The position numbers and the translations under genes were made by a program. A stretch of 64,000 bases of DNA from Hermatobates lingyangjiaoensis (lineage: Eukaryota; Arthropoda; Insecta; Hemiptera; Hermatobatidae), in contig JAPFBL010000047.1 of NCBI GenBank assembly GCA_026182355.1, positions 1,116,001 through 1,180,000 of the forward strand, read 5' to 3'. Under the pieces are notes generated by a model that saw nothing but the letters and a program-made list of their open reading frames with translations, ran no database searches and had not been told where the DNA came from. This document shows, piece after piece, positions 33,562 to 44,435 of this stretch (the stretch's first letter is position 1; each line of letters opens with the position of its first letter).

Positions 33562-33893
33562 AAGCAACCTAAAAGGTTGACGTGGCTGTCCCACAAGGGA
33601 TCACTCTAGGCCGAACATTGGGCCCTTTGTAATACGACACAATGAAGATTGATTCTAAATTAGGAGACCTAAATTTTTCCTAACTGAAGTGTATTTAGAA
33701 AGGACCATTAACGAGTACCTGACGTAATACATGCTCGGGACCGACGGTTTAACATCCTCTCCGAGGGACGACGTGCTCAGATTTATTCACCTCCCACGTG
33801 AATAAATCGAGGGTAAGGTGGGTATGAAACCCCTAACCTACTAGTTCAGAGGCAAAAACGTTAACCACTGAGCTAACCTGGACCCCAAGAATA
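33562..33893 (-). mobile_element. tRNA-derived SINE, best copy in the window
   Basis: Read on the minus strand from 33893: GGTCCAGGTTAGCTCAGTGG contains a near-perfect A box (TTAGCTCAGTGG). About 35 bases later comes a B-box-like AGGGGTTTCATACCC. The body follows with ATTTATTCACGTGGGAGGTG, TCGGAGAGGATGTTAAACCG and GTACTCGTTAATGGTCC, then the tail CAATGTTCGGCCTAGAG. These are the internal RNA polymerase III promoter elements of a tRNA-derived SINE. It has no coding capacity and would depend on a partner LINE. Confidence 0.85.
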
Positions 33894-34129
33894 TTGTCAA
33901 TACAGAACACAAGGCCCAATATTCTGACTATATGATATGCCTGTGAAGAGATTTTGGTAAATTAAATGAGAATATTACTCCAATCCATGAAGATGTTACC
34001 TTCAAACATTTAAATTAACATTCCAAATGAATATATTAATTATGTTTTACAAGTCAATAAAAGACAATAATATTGTTAATTTTATTGCCTTCTGTTTAAA
34101 AGAAGACTATAAAGACTCTGGACAAAATA

Positions 34130-34345
34130 GAAGCACATATTGGAGTTATACACATATATACATATATAATGTATCAATGTCTAAATAGACTATGAAAATA
34201 TGAAAAATGACTAAGGTAGTTCAACTAAATGATGTAGCCTTCGTCAGAGTCTCACTGATACTGACGAACAGCATTGGTTTTAGCTTGGATGTTGAATTTT
34301 TGTTCTAAGTATTTATTGTAAAAACATGTTAATATATATACATTA
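34130..34345. mobile_element. Degraded PLE family A copies (inverted)
   Basis: Minus strand: GACTCTGACGAAGGCTACAT leading to GTTGAACTACCTTAGTC. Stem I GACT/AGTC and CTGACGA survive, but stem II is lost and GAAA reads GAAC. A second, plus fragment ACTGACGAACAGCATTGG follows. Confidence 0.5.
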
Positions 34346-34554
34346 ATAATAAAAAAATATCCGATAAGGGCTATTGAAGATGAATTAATTGAATCATTCA
34401 TTGATAAATAAATATCATACATTCACAGTTCCTTTCTTCTGTTTGATATATATCATGGGAGAAAAAAGAGGGAAACCAGAGAGTGCGTAATTTACAGTAT
34501 GAACCGTCATCAAGAAAGAAAACAAGAAATGAAGCCAATATTTTCCCCACAGTT

Positions 34555-34555
<1 letters not shown>

Positions 34556-34588
<33 letters not shown>

Positions 34589-34590
34589 TG
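34556..34590. repeat. (TA)n microsatellite
   Basis: TA tract at the outward 3' end of a minus-oriented PLE fragment. Confidence 0.93.
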
Positions 34591-34700
34591 GTAAATTTTG
34601 GTAGCAGTCCTTCCTTGACACACATTATTGAAAATGACACCAAATTTGGTCTAGGAAAGAGTTTATTTTCTTTTATACGACCTAGCCCTCAATAACCAAA
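34591..34700 (-). mobile_element. PLE 3' end with ORF N-terminal remnant
   Basis: On the minus strand the frame approaching the (TA)n reads TKFGVIFNNVCQGRTATKIY. This corresponds to AKYGALFNN-CLNEGLLPKY in sister copies, with the last part frame-shifted. It is the same junction point as at 21.2, 23.26, 61.8 and 62.57 kb. Confidence 0.6.
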
Positions 34701-34730
34701 CCTGGACAAAACGTTTGTCCTTTGTAATAA

Positions 34731-34797
34731 TATATAATATATATATTATATATATGTATACATACAATATATATATATATATATATAATATATATAA
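34731..34797. repeat. Imperfect (TA)n
   Basis: TA-rich tract with phase breaks, preceding a truncated minus family A repeat at about 34800-34858. Confidence 0.85.
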
Positions 34798-34861
34798 AGA
34801 TTTCACAAGATCAAACCACAATAAGAAACTGGGAAAACAAGACTAAGATCTTTCAAAACAA

Positions 34862-35146
34862 CAACGTATAAAACGTTACAGACGTGTAAAACAACACCAA
34901 TACAACGTAAGTAGACAGGAAAAAAGTAGTGCCTTATTCTTGCATATAAAAAATGAAAATCATCATATTGATTGGACAGGAGCTAAATTTATTACCTATG
35001 AAAAATCAAAGTTGTTAAGAAATATTATTGAATCGTCTCTAATTAAATTTAATAGATCAAATATTTTAAACATTAGTAACGTTCTTTTCAAACTGGATAC
35101 TTTCGTTACGAGGGCAATAACCTCTTCTAAGAGGGTTGACTGCTAG
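34862..35146 (+). pseudogene. Penelope-like GIY-YIG endonuclease, C-terminal half (family A)
   Basis: An open frame reads QRIKRYRRVKQHQYNVSRQE, then KSSALFLHIKNENHHIDWTG, AKFITYEKSKLLRNIIESSL and IKFNRSN, ending at a stop at 35146. The order basic helix, SALFLH, (E)NHHIDW, AKFI, IIES-LI is the second half of the GIY-YIG nuclease of Penelope-like elements. The Glu of IIESSLI is the expected catalytic acid. The GIY and YIG strands and the reverse transcriptase are missing, because the copy is cut at its left end next to another PLE fragment. A T-rich 3' region and a family A hammerhead-like motif follow, ending at 35345. This ties family A terminal repeats to a PLE protein. Confidence 0.85.
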
Positions 35147-35345
35147 CGGATAGTTTTTTACTCTTTCTTACTGTACTCCTTTGTTTCCCGAAACATCCCT
35201 TTCTGGACATTAGTCCTTTCCAGCGCTTTCACCCTTTTAAAATACCACTCAGTTTCAGTTGGGTTTTTGACACTGACGAAGACCGCTTGTTACGGTTGAA
35301 AGATCTTAGTCTTGTTTCCCCATTTTCTTATTGTGGTTTGATCAT
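35147..35345 (+). ncRNA. PLE family A 3' region with hammerhead-like motif
   Basis: CTGACGA at 35273-35279, extra A35280, stem II GACCG (35281-35285) with CGGTT (35293-35297), GAAA at 35298-35301. Stem III is the palindrome AGATCT (35301-35306), then T35307, and AGTC opens stem I. In this copy the facing bases are GACA, so the closing stem I pair is lost; other copies have GACT. Position 7 of the core (C here) is the tolerant one in hammerheads. Stem III cannot close as a monomer loop, so cleavage, if any, would be as a dimer. Confidence 0.55.
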
Positions 35346-35465
35346 ATATATATAGTCGTTATCAGCCTTTGGAGCGATTCACTTCTTTTCCTGAAGACGA
35401 GGACATCGAAATATAGTAGTGAGTTCAGTGGTTTCCTTTCTATGTGTTCTTTTTTAAATTCTAGT
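35346..35465 (+). mobile_element. PLE family D terminal repeat
   Basis: Starts GTCGTTATCAGCCTTTGGAG. Core CTGAAGA at 35391-35397, a weak two-pair stem, GAAA at 35408-35411 and GTGAGT at 35419-35424. The tail ATGTGTTCTTTTTTAAATTC runs into TA. Plus-strand counterpart of the 19.4 kb copy. Confidence 0.65.
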
Positions 35466-35488
35466 TTATATATATATATATATATAGT

Positions 35489-35549
<61 letters not shown>
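35466..35549. repeat. (TA)n then (AG)n compound microsatellite
   Basis: About 20 bases of TA followed by about 60 of AG. Generates spurious RERE and SLSL frames. Confidence 0.95.
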
Positions 35550-35552
<3 letters not shown>

Positions 35553-37160
35553 ACCAATCTGAGACGTTTACATTCCTATTTATGTTTAATAATTTTTCCA
35601 AGTAAATTAATAAAAAACTGTGAGCTCACTAAAATGTCTTATGAACTTAATAGTTTTGTTCGTTGGATTAAGTAAAGTAGTTAAAGCATCATTTATACAA
35701 AATCTTATGAAATAGGATATCTTAGACATGAATGCAACAGAAGATAAGCTCAATAAGTAAGAGGCACGTTTTGGCAAAAGTGTCCAGTAGTAATTGTGAT
35801 TTCTCATTAACGAATCCCTCAAGTCAGGCCAAATTATTTATTTCCACAAAATCTATGTTTAGCAACTTATGTATAATTTTTTTTAACGCTTTCCAAAATA
35901 ATTGAATATAAAAATAAGTGAAATAAATTATAGATTACAGATAAAATATTAAGTCTTAAATATTAAAGAGATTATAGTTATTACAAAACACGCAGTCTTC
36001 CGTATTCTTATTGAGCTAGATAGTTTGTTATTATTAGAAATACTATTGGAATATTAAAACATCTAGTTTCCTTCATTTCTTAAACATGTTTTGCATGTTG
36101 TTTTATATTATAGTAACTACTAGTTAATAATATCTTACTGTCTGTGTTGGAGTTAAAGAATATGTAACATATGCAGCCAAAATTATATAGAAACATATAT
36201 AGTGCATAATGTGAAAAACTGATGTAATTATGAATTCTACATATTATAGTATCAATATAAATAGTGCATTTAAATTTATAATTCTATTCTGTCTTCAATA
36301 GCGAGCTAAGGTAATGTAAATAGTAAAGCACTTAACTAGAAAAGGCCGAATCGATGATACAAATTTAGTTTCCAATATTCCATTTATAAACTGCTCAAGA
36401 AAATAATAAAGAACTACCATTTGCAAGACCAATATTTAGTTTGTAAAAGTTATTTTTATTTGTAAAATTAAAAATACAAAAATAAAGAACTACCATTTGC
36501 AAGACCAATATTTTGTTTGTAAGAGTTATTTTTTATTTGTAAAATTAAAAATGGTAAAGTTGTTCAGATATATTGACGGTTTAATATTCCCATGTACGGC
36601 ATATTTGAACAAATGTGCCTTTCTAGCAATAATAAATTCATTAGTGTTGACAATCCTATTCACAATGGAAGAGGAAGTGAATTGTGAATTGCTGTACTGA
36701 AATATCCTTATCCAATCATTACCTGAAGTGTTACGTTATAGTGTATAGAGTGTATAGTTATACTTGTTTATGTAAATTTTTATTCTGCCTATCCAAAAAT
36801 ATCTGTTTTTGGACATATATTCTTGAGGATGTTAAAAGTTAGTTCTCCTAAATTCCTTAATGATGAAATTAATAATATAATGTTTCCGTTCGCTTATTTC
36901 TGTTTGCACGCCTTTCCTATGGACGTCTTTAAAGGGTGCTAAAAAAAACTTCCCACGTTGCCGTCAGAGAAACCCTTTTTGATGCCACATGTCTAGTTTT
37001 ATCTTATCATGAGTCATTTGACTTCCCAGGCCTGCTCGTAATCTGACTTTGATATAGTAATTTCTGATAATATCGACCTAGATAGTTTGATGATTAAGAA
37101 CTTGTCATGAGATATAGCTAGATAAAACTGCAACTAACTAGAAATACGTTTCAGAAAAGG
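35550..37160. other. Unassigned; 76-bp tandem duplication at about 36405-36552
   Basis: GAACTACCATTTGCAAGACC and its downstream GTAAAATTAAAAAT phrase are repeated with a 76-base period (36411 and 36487). Otherwise AT-rich background. Confidence 0.5.
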
Positions 37161-37435
37161 CCAGTAAAACGAAATTGTAGACAGTAAAGTACTGCCTTAT
37201 TTTTGCATGTAAATAATGATCATCGTGATATAAATTAGACAGAAGATAAAATAATGATGTATAAATGATGGATGTTGCCATGAATTATTGTCGAGTTCTT
37301 ATTAATTGAATTAAATAAACGCAATACTCTTAATATTATTACTGGCTTATTCAAGTTAAGATTAGTGTTATTGAGAATAAAAGCTATTTCTATAAAGGTT
37401 CACTGCTAGCTGATCACCTTTACTAATTCCTTTTT
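37161..37435 (+). pseudogene. Decayed second copy of the family A GIY-YIG C-terminus
   Basis: At nucleotide level this parallels 34880-35160: GTAGACAGTAAAGTACTGCC vs GTAGACAGGAAAAAAGTAGT, CTTATTTTTGCATGTAAATA vs CTTATTCTTGCATATAAAAA, and near the end GGTTCACTGCTAGCTGAT vs GGTTGACTGCTAGCGGAT. Indels and stops break every frame. The copy ends near the (GT)n tract, and no terminal repeat follows. Confidence 0.7.
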
Positions 37436-37441
37436 CACTAT

Positions 37442-37443
<2 letters not shown>

Positions 37444-37486
<43 letters not shown>

Positions 37487-37492
37487 GTGTGT
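37444..37492. repeat. (GT)n microsatellite
   Basis: About 48 bases of GT. Confidence 0.96.
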
Positions 37493-38333
37493 ATGGTAGA
37501 ATGCCGAGGACGAGAGAGTAATCCGCTAGAAGCCATAGAATCCGGTGTCAAACCTGAACAGAAAACGATACATCGCGTCGTAATACACATCCAAACCTAT
37601 TAAACATTGCTTGATCTCAACAATTAGCTATTTGTCTTTTGAAACCAGTTAGTGATGTGTTTTGTTACTATACAATTATCAGAATCATACGTCTGATTGA
37701 CTGATGGTCCTAAGAACCACGATTGAATTTAGGGAATAGTGTGGTCAAATACTATTAACCATATCCCATAGAAAAAATTTTCTCTAACATTCAGCAGATC
37801 AAATCTTTAGGCAGGTAAATTAGGATCATATTTTAGTTTTGAAATTTTGCAGAACTTGTTTCAGAATTAGCACAAATGGAAATCAGTTAACATAAGCTGG
37901 GGAGTGTACTAATACCTTCCACACAAGCGAAGCGTTGAAAACATAAATACGTGTTACCAAGGTGAAAGTATAGCAAAAAAAAAACATTCAATGAATTTCT
38001 TTAACTTCCTTGTGGACGTTACTAGGATTAGTTTGACTGTCAATTCAAAGAGGCTGGGATCAAATATTTTCTCCTCTCCACAGAAATTGGTTGCACATTG
38101 TTACCACATGAAAAATCTATGTTCATTTCCCTTATTTAAGAATACAAATATTAAAACTGCGCCAACCAAATTTTACCACATATTAACTATTCATGATGTT
38201 AACTTATTAAATAGTTAAATGATATTAACTATTAGACAAATAAGAAGTTCAAATTACGACAGACATATTGAAAGAAATAAACTACTTCCTACATCCTTCG
38301 TCATTCCACAAAAGAAACCTCCATATGTATAGT
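37493..38333. other. Unassigned AT-rich stretch
   Basis: A GC-richer patch at 37500-37590 and a 75-codon frame at 37991-38218 show no motif I can place. Confidence 0.3.
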
Positions 38334-38704
38334 TTAAATAAATGGAATGGACAATGGATAAATAGTGTCGTTGCTTCCTTAACTAAGTAGTTTTCCCCAA
38401 CAGTTCAATCTCGCATTGAAGATGTAAGCAGACTTATGGATTTCAGTGTAGGATACAGGACCTCTCAGTTTATTACTGGCCATGGAAAATTCCGTAAATA
38501 TCTGTATAAAATGAATATAGGTACCTCCCTGAGATGCCCCTGTGGACAAGATAATCAGGATAGTAGAAAGAAGCAGACAGAAGATCATTCAACGAATAAT
38601 TGCAATTGGTAAGGTATGATCACCAACAAAACAGGAGATTTTTCTAAATGATATTCGTGAAACTTCTATTAAGTTGATAAATCAAATTGGATTTGACTCA
38701 TTGT
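38334..38704 (+). pseudogene. Non-LTR retrotransposon C-terminal region
   Basis: The frame from 38334 reads LNKWNGQWINSVVASLTK, a stop, FSPTVQSRIEDVSRLMDFSV, then GYRTSQFITGHGKFRKYLYK and MNIGTSLRCPCGQDNQD. This is the region after RNase H in Jockey/I/R1-like non-LTR elements: W-x3-W-x2-S-x2-(G)-x-TK-x-FSP-V, then the very characteristic (L/I)TGHG-F-x-YL and a CPCG knuckle. After a frame change the last part reads FLNDIRETSIKLINQIGFDS before a stop at about 38704, plausible as the protein C-terminus. One in-frame stop and a frameshift make it dead. No reverse transcriptase is visible upstream. Confidence 0.75.
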
Positions 38705-39944
38705 AAATATATAAACACTATACTGAATGTACTCAGATGTTATAGAAATTTTGTAAAATTAGTGTAATTTAACTGATTATTAGTAATTATTATTTATATT
38801 CCGAGTTAATTTACTTTGCTATTATATTAACTTATAAATTAACGTAAATACTTATCCCACCAATATTGTGTATATCTAACATCATTGTATGATTGTATAT
38901 ATTGCATATTATGCAATAAAGTCGTACATGTTGACAAAAATAACAAGTTCTGTAATACATAACTGAACATAAAATGTTATTTAATTACATCATCTGGTGA
39001 TTTAGCGTGGTGAGCTTCTCTTATTAACTATAAAGACTGAAAGTCATAGTTTAACTTATAATAGTCCAACAACCATTTATCATTCCTGGAGCAGAGAGCA
39101 AAGCAAAGCAAGCATAACTAAGTAACATACCAGAAATAGTTTAGAAAATATGGTATTTTTTAATATTATAACTCACCCTGTAAAATAGTTTAGATTTACA
39201 GAACCACTACTATATGATTTGGAGTTGCCGATAAATAATTCAACCAAGACTGTATTTTATTTAAATAGTTACTCTGGCAACATACAGATAGAAAAATCTG
39301 TGCATTCGTGATGCTTTGAATAAAACAATTATCTGATAAACGAAATTATTTTATAATAGTTTATGAATTGAATAACTGGTCAAATGGATAGTGGTTCTAA
39401 ATATTTATGTGTGACTAAAGGACAGAAAGGTTTGAGTGTGAGATATGAATGTAAAAGCGCGTTGCTCGAATCAGTCGACAGTTTTGTCGGGCGAGTAAAG
39501 AAGAGAGCCGAGTGTTGGTTGAATATATATTTGAGATTTAATAAGGCTTGCCGGGGGTTGACTTAATATTGAGCTAGATATATGGACCCTGTGACGTCCA
39601 ACCATCACCTCCCCATTCCACAATCCATACATTACATACTTCTTTCTTCCTCACACTTATTTCTTATAGCGATAACAGAATTCACCTCTCACTCCGATAC
39701 ATCTTCAACTTCCTAAATGTATTTCTTTTTCTTATATAACACAACCTAAAGAGCTAGATTACCATCGTCAAATAATAAAATACTTCTTTAAGCACTTTAA
39801 TGAATGTACAGTCAAGGACTAAAAAGTCATTTCTTTAAAAGGCACAAATATATATTTGCAAAATTAATATTCATTTTTCTTAACTCAGTGCTTTGATATT
39901 TTATAAGTTTCAAATTCAATTACTCAATCATAGTAAAGAAATCT
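38705..39944. other. Unassigned AT-rich stretch
   Basis: An AATAAA at about 38915 could be the polyadenylation signal of the retrotransposon tail, but there is no poly(A). Otherwise nothing supported. Confidence 0.3.
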
Positions 39945-40185
39945 GAGCACATCCCTCTGAGTAAATCTGAGTAAAGTCATCCCTCGTAGAGGACGTTAAT
40001 TCATGAGTTTCGAGTTTGTACGATGTCAGGTGCTCATTAAAGACCCCTACTCTAAATACACTTGAGTTAGGTTTTAGACTCCCAACGTAGAATCAATCTT
40101 CATTTTGTGGAATCACAAAGGGCTAATGTTTGGCCTATGTCTGTTCATATATGGGACAGCTACTGTATCTTATCCTAACCATTAA
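39945..40185 (+). mobile_element. SINE copy, 5'-truncated
   Basis: Plus-strand body without the tRNA head: GAGTAAAGTCATCCCTCGTA, GAGGACGTTAATTCATGAG, TGTCAGGTGCTCATTAAAGA, then ACTCCCAACGTAGAATCAAT and CTAATGTTTGGCCTATGTC. Confidence 0.75.
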
Positions 40186-43100
40186 AGAGGTTATTTACAA
40201 AACAAAACATTACTCAATGATTAGTATAAATAAGATATTGTAAAATATTTCAAATATAATAATTGTTGTTCATAATAAAATAACGTGATCTTATATCTCA
40301 TTTTTATCATATAATAATATAAATCTTATGATATTATTCTCTTCAATATCACAAGTATTTTTATTATTTATATCTTTCTGATAGAAGGAATAAAAATTGT
40401 AATTCTCCTACAGAACGAATATTTAATTTCTGTTATTTTTGCTCATAATATGAAAATATTAAACAGAATTTTTTGCAAAAATAAATTACTAATTCTATAT
40501 GTTTTACCACTAAAATTACTAAATGGAAGTTATTATCATTTTTCGTCGACAATATTGCTTCTTGAACGGTAAGTTCTTTGATTTTGTCTATATTAAATAA
40601 GATTTTAATTTTTCGTTACGTTTGTAAAATAATTTATACTTCATACCAATGAACAAAAACCAAGAAATCATTTGGCGTAATGTATTGCACTTTGTAATTA
40701 GAAGGTCTAGTTCAAGGACCGAGTAATATTGAATTAATATAATACTGTGGTTATGTAATCAAATAAGTAAATTTCTGTAGAGTATTGCTATGTTTATCAG
40801 TTTACATTATTTCGTGGTTGTTTGGTCTTTTAGTTACATGCCATTGGTTCGTAAAAGTTTTGTCAGTCTAGGAAGGGTTTAGCTTCCTATTTAAACAACA
40901 AGTTTTAGGACTGTAGTGATTGACAATTCTTATAATGTGGATATTACATACTGTTTATTGTAAATATAGTTATAAATGTGAAATTCAGAAATGTGACTGT
41001 GATTTTTCATCCAAAACCAGTATTCTTTGCCAGAGTCAACATATCCTTATCTCCCAGTCACTTATATGAGAGAAACTGTCTAGACCAAAAATCTTAAAGA
41101 AATGATTCTATGATCTTTTCGAATTATTATAACAAAAGATTTCCTACTACCAGAGGAGGTTGGATAATTCTGTAACCATGTGATTCCTTGGCTGCAATAA
41201 TGGAGAACAATACACACACACAGAGTGAATTATACAAAAAATTGTCGGTACAAACTAATGGTTTCCTATGAGTCTGGTGCTTTTGATGATCTATACGTAC
41301 TAATTTATCTTTTTTATCTACCATATGACAGTCAAACATTTATCTGATTGAATTAGTACCATAAATCCTTTTCTAGAATGTCTTCACACGAGACATTTTG
41401 TTTCAATTGTTTCATATTTTATAACTGAAATAATTATTGAACTTCATATAATTTGATAAATATGTCTTAGTTCGTAAATATGCATTGCAGTCGTCCGTTT
41501 AATTTGGTACGTAGTCCATTATTAAAAACAAACTCATCCTAGACATAGAATCATTGCTTCTATGTCAAATAACTATCCAACAAGTGCTGCCAATAAATGC
41601 CTAAACTCTCTATTATTAAAATTCATTTTATTTTTATTATTTACTATTTTTTTTTTTTTAATTTAAATCATCATTGTCAGGTCCATACAGTTATCTCTTC
41701 AATTTCATTACTGCTTTAAATAGAACCCACTTTTTTCTCATTATAATTTTTTTTTCTGTTTTCAAAGATATTTCAAGTTCCAATTTTATATTAAATGGTT
41801 ATCTATTATACGCTGTTTGTAGTAAATCCATTAAATTTTTATAAATTTTAGATCAAGACCATCTTTATAATATATATTACTTGTTTCAAATCCTTATATT
41901 TTAATGTATGTACTATGTTCTTTTCATATACCTTAGTTTCATAACCCCCTGTTTTACCTTTATTTGTTTAAAAATTTTTTTAACCTAGAAATCTACCATT
42001 TAATATTTTTGGTTTTGTCAGTCTTAAACTTTCAGCAAACTTCTATGTATGCTTAAAACATAGCATATACTTAATATTATTATAGTTTTTGTTATAATTC
42101 ATTCTATTTTTTAGTATTTGGACAATAAGGCTGAATTAAATCGTTTATAATAGCCATGTTTTATTGTACAATAGTTATATTGATATAGTTTCTCGACAAA
42201 TGATTGTTAAAATACTAATATAGTTATTTAGGATTAGGCCTAAATTAATACACCTGTGTTTCCTGTCAGTTATGGTGTTTATTATCATAATAATGTTCTA
42301 TCATATCATGTATGATAGATGATAAAACAAATTTCCATGTGAATTCAGTTCATTTTTTTTATAAAATATATTACAAAAAGGAAATATGTGGGTAGTGCGT
42401 TGAATAGTTCCGTCAATAAGCTTAAAGAATGATGAAAAGTTACTGTGAAACCTTAAATCAGAAGTCATTAATTTGGACTTAAACATCAAGAAACTATATT
42501 AGTGTTTATTGTACTTAGTTTAAAATTTACATTATTATTATTGTGGTATTTTTAGTAGTCAAATTGATTATATAAGGGGATGATATTTTCCAATGTGGAA
42601 GATGAATTGAAGATTTAAGGAATGTTATATTAATCGTAGTTGATTCTTATATATTTTGATTTAGAATATTTATAAGTCTTTCTATGAAATTGATTTATTT
42701 GTTATTTGATTCTCTGTTAGCTTATATTACCTTTCTATCAGAAAAAACACTTATCAGTTGTAGGATTGCTTTCACATCATTTTCCAAATACTTGATATTC
42801 CTTGACAATATTCCTTCAAGAGGGAATTCAATTATTATTAGAGTAAAAATATTATTATTAACCCAAAATGATTATGTAATGCCTAAAGCCATTAAAAGGT
42901 ACTTAGTCATCAAATATAAATAAAATTCCATAAATACACACTAACATTTCAAGGATGAATTTAAATTACAGAGTTAAGTCTTTCATCGATATCTCAACTT
43001 GTTTTGTAACGGCATTACAAATATGTTTATAGCTATCCATAAAAAAGCTAATATATTGTGCTAAGAGAAGTTTCTATCAGAGTAACGAACTTTTTGACAA

Positions 43101-43238
43101 AAGAACACTAACAACACTACAACAACGAGTGAGGAAGTTGATAGAGCATTTTCTTTTGAGTAATTATATTTAGTTTATTAAACTGGTAAGACTCACAGGA
43201 AAGGTAACTAGAACAGAGGATTGTATTATAAGTATACA
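40186..43238. other. AT-rich stretch, nothing assigned
   Basis: About 3 kb of AT-rich sequence. Short frames only (for example 79 codons at 42684), none with a recognisable motif. Confidence 0.4.
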
Positions 43239-43482
43239 ATAATTTATAAGTATACATGATCAAACCACAATATGAAATGGGAAATAAAGACTAAGATCTT
43301 TCAACTCTAACAATAGGTCTTCGTCAGAGTCAAAAACCCAACTCACAATGTTGGGTTTTTGACTCTGACGAAGACAACTTGTTACGGTTGAAAGATCTTA
43401 GTCTTTATTTCCCATTTCATATTGTGGTTTGATAATTCATTGTTATTTCACGTGTTTATGTGAAATCTTTTTATAAGTATAT
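43239..43482. mobile_element. Head-to-head PLE family A pair with possible target duplication
   Basis: The minus copy (core 43331-43289) and plus copy (core 43361-43403) meet at about 43345. Both retain stem I GACT/AGTC, CTGACGA and GAAAGATCTTAGTC in the plus copy, GAAAGATCTTAGTC in the minus copy as well; stem II is mutated in each. The outer ends are flanked by the same 11-mer TTATAAGTATA (43244-43254 and 43471-43481), a candidate target duplication. In such AT-rich DNA this could also be chance. Confidence 0.75.
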
Positions 43483-43499
43483 ATAGTATTTATATTGAT

Positions 43500-43640
43500 T
43501 TGACCACAGTCCATCCGTCAATTCACTTCTTCTCCTGAGGGCGACCGCCATAACGGTCGAAATATTAAAAAGTGAGTTTTTGTTATGTTCTTATGATTTA
43601 TTTTTTGCATGTGTTCTTTTTGTGAAGCTAGTGTGTTTAG
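43500..43640 (+). mobile_element. PLE terminal repeat, family F
   Basis: Core CTGAGGG at 43535-43541, extra C, stem II GACCG (43543-43547) with CGGTC (43554-43558), GAAA at 43559-43562, GTGAGT at 43572-43577. The tail ends TGTGTTCTTTTTGTGAAG. Stem II is five perfect pairs, but the A9-equivalent is G, which should impair a hammerhead. Confidence 0.55.
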
Positions 43641-44435
43641 TTCGTGGAATAGTTTTGTTTAATTAGTGTACATATACTCGTAAGCCTGATTAAAAAAAAA
43701 AACCAGCTAATTATTCCATTTATATGTAGCATACGTTTTGAATACAGGGTTATTATTCTGACAATATTTTCATAGTAGCCGTCACAAGCAATGGGAGTCT
43801 CGAGAAGTAAAGTGATATTTATGGTTATACTGCATTTTCATGGAAGGACATATTGTTTCATGGAAGCATGAAGCGTGTCCCAAGTACAAAAAGCTTTTAG
43901 AGCTTAATTCAGTTGTTAATACGGTAAGTGGAAGGGTGGCGGATGGGGTAGGCTTGTAGCCGGTCAGGGGATGAAATACTGCTTCACATTGGGGTGGCTA
44001 CTCCACCCTGTCTCGCTACAGGTAGTTGGGATATCTTACAAATCTACCTCCATCACAAATATTTTTAAACATACTCTCATAAATGAAAGCCCTGGATAAA
44101 ATTTTATTATAAAAATTAATAACACATGTTGATTATAATCATGAAATTAATTTTTTGTAATGATATATTTTGTTTGACAATAAATAAGTAGATAATTAAA
44201 CACATGCACACACGCATGCAAATATGCGTGCGTGCGCAAGTGTTCGATATGCACTCGGTTTTGGTCATCTAAAAAAAAGCATCAGTGAATATATGACTTT
44301 TGGTTTTTGACTGAGTCAGTGCTGAATTTCATCAAATCCAAAGTTATTTGATCGCATTATTCTTTAATGGTAGTCTGGCTCGAGTGGTTTCACTTCTTTT
44401 CGCAAGTTTTGAGAGATTGACAGAGCGGAACAGTG
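43641..44435. other. Unassigned; GC-richer patch at 43.92-44.05 kb
   Basis: The patch has GGGTGGCGGATGGGGTAGG and a facing CCACCCTGTC but no clear element. At 44200-44235 an alternating purine-pyrimidine stretch (CACACACGCATGCAAATATG, then CGTGCGTGCGC) could form Z-DNA or a weak cruciform. Confidence 0.3.

Noticed and set aside
33830..33893. Genuine tRNA gene
   Set aside because: The A-box region is tRNA-like, but the acceptor stem does not close and the sequence continues into a SINE body shared by other copies.
35331..35675. Frames with Arg-Glu or Ser-Leu repeats (also 7998-8195)
   Set aside because: Translations of (AG)n microsatellites, not proteins.
44200..44235. Strong cruciform or regulatory palindrome
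   Set aside because: Alternating CA/CG sequence is suggestive of Z-DNA, but the palindrome is imperfect and short.
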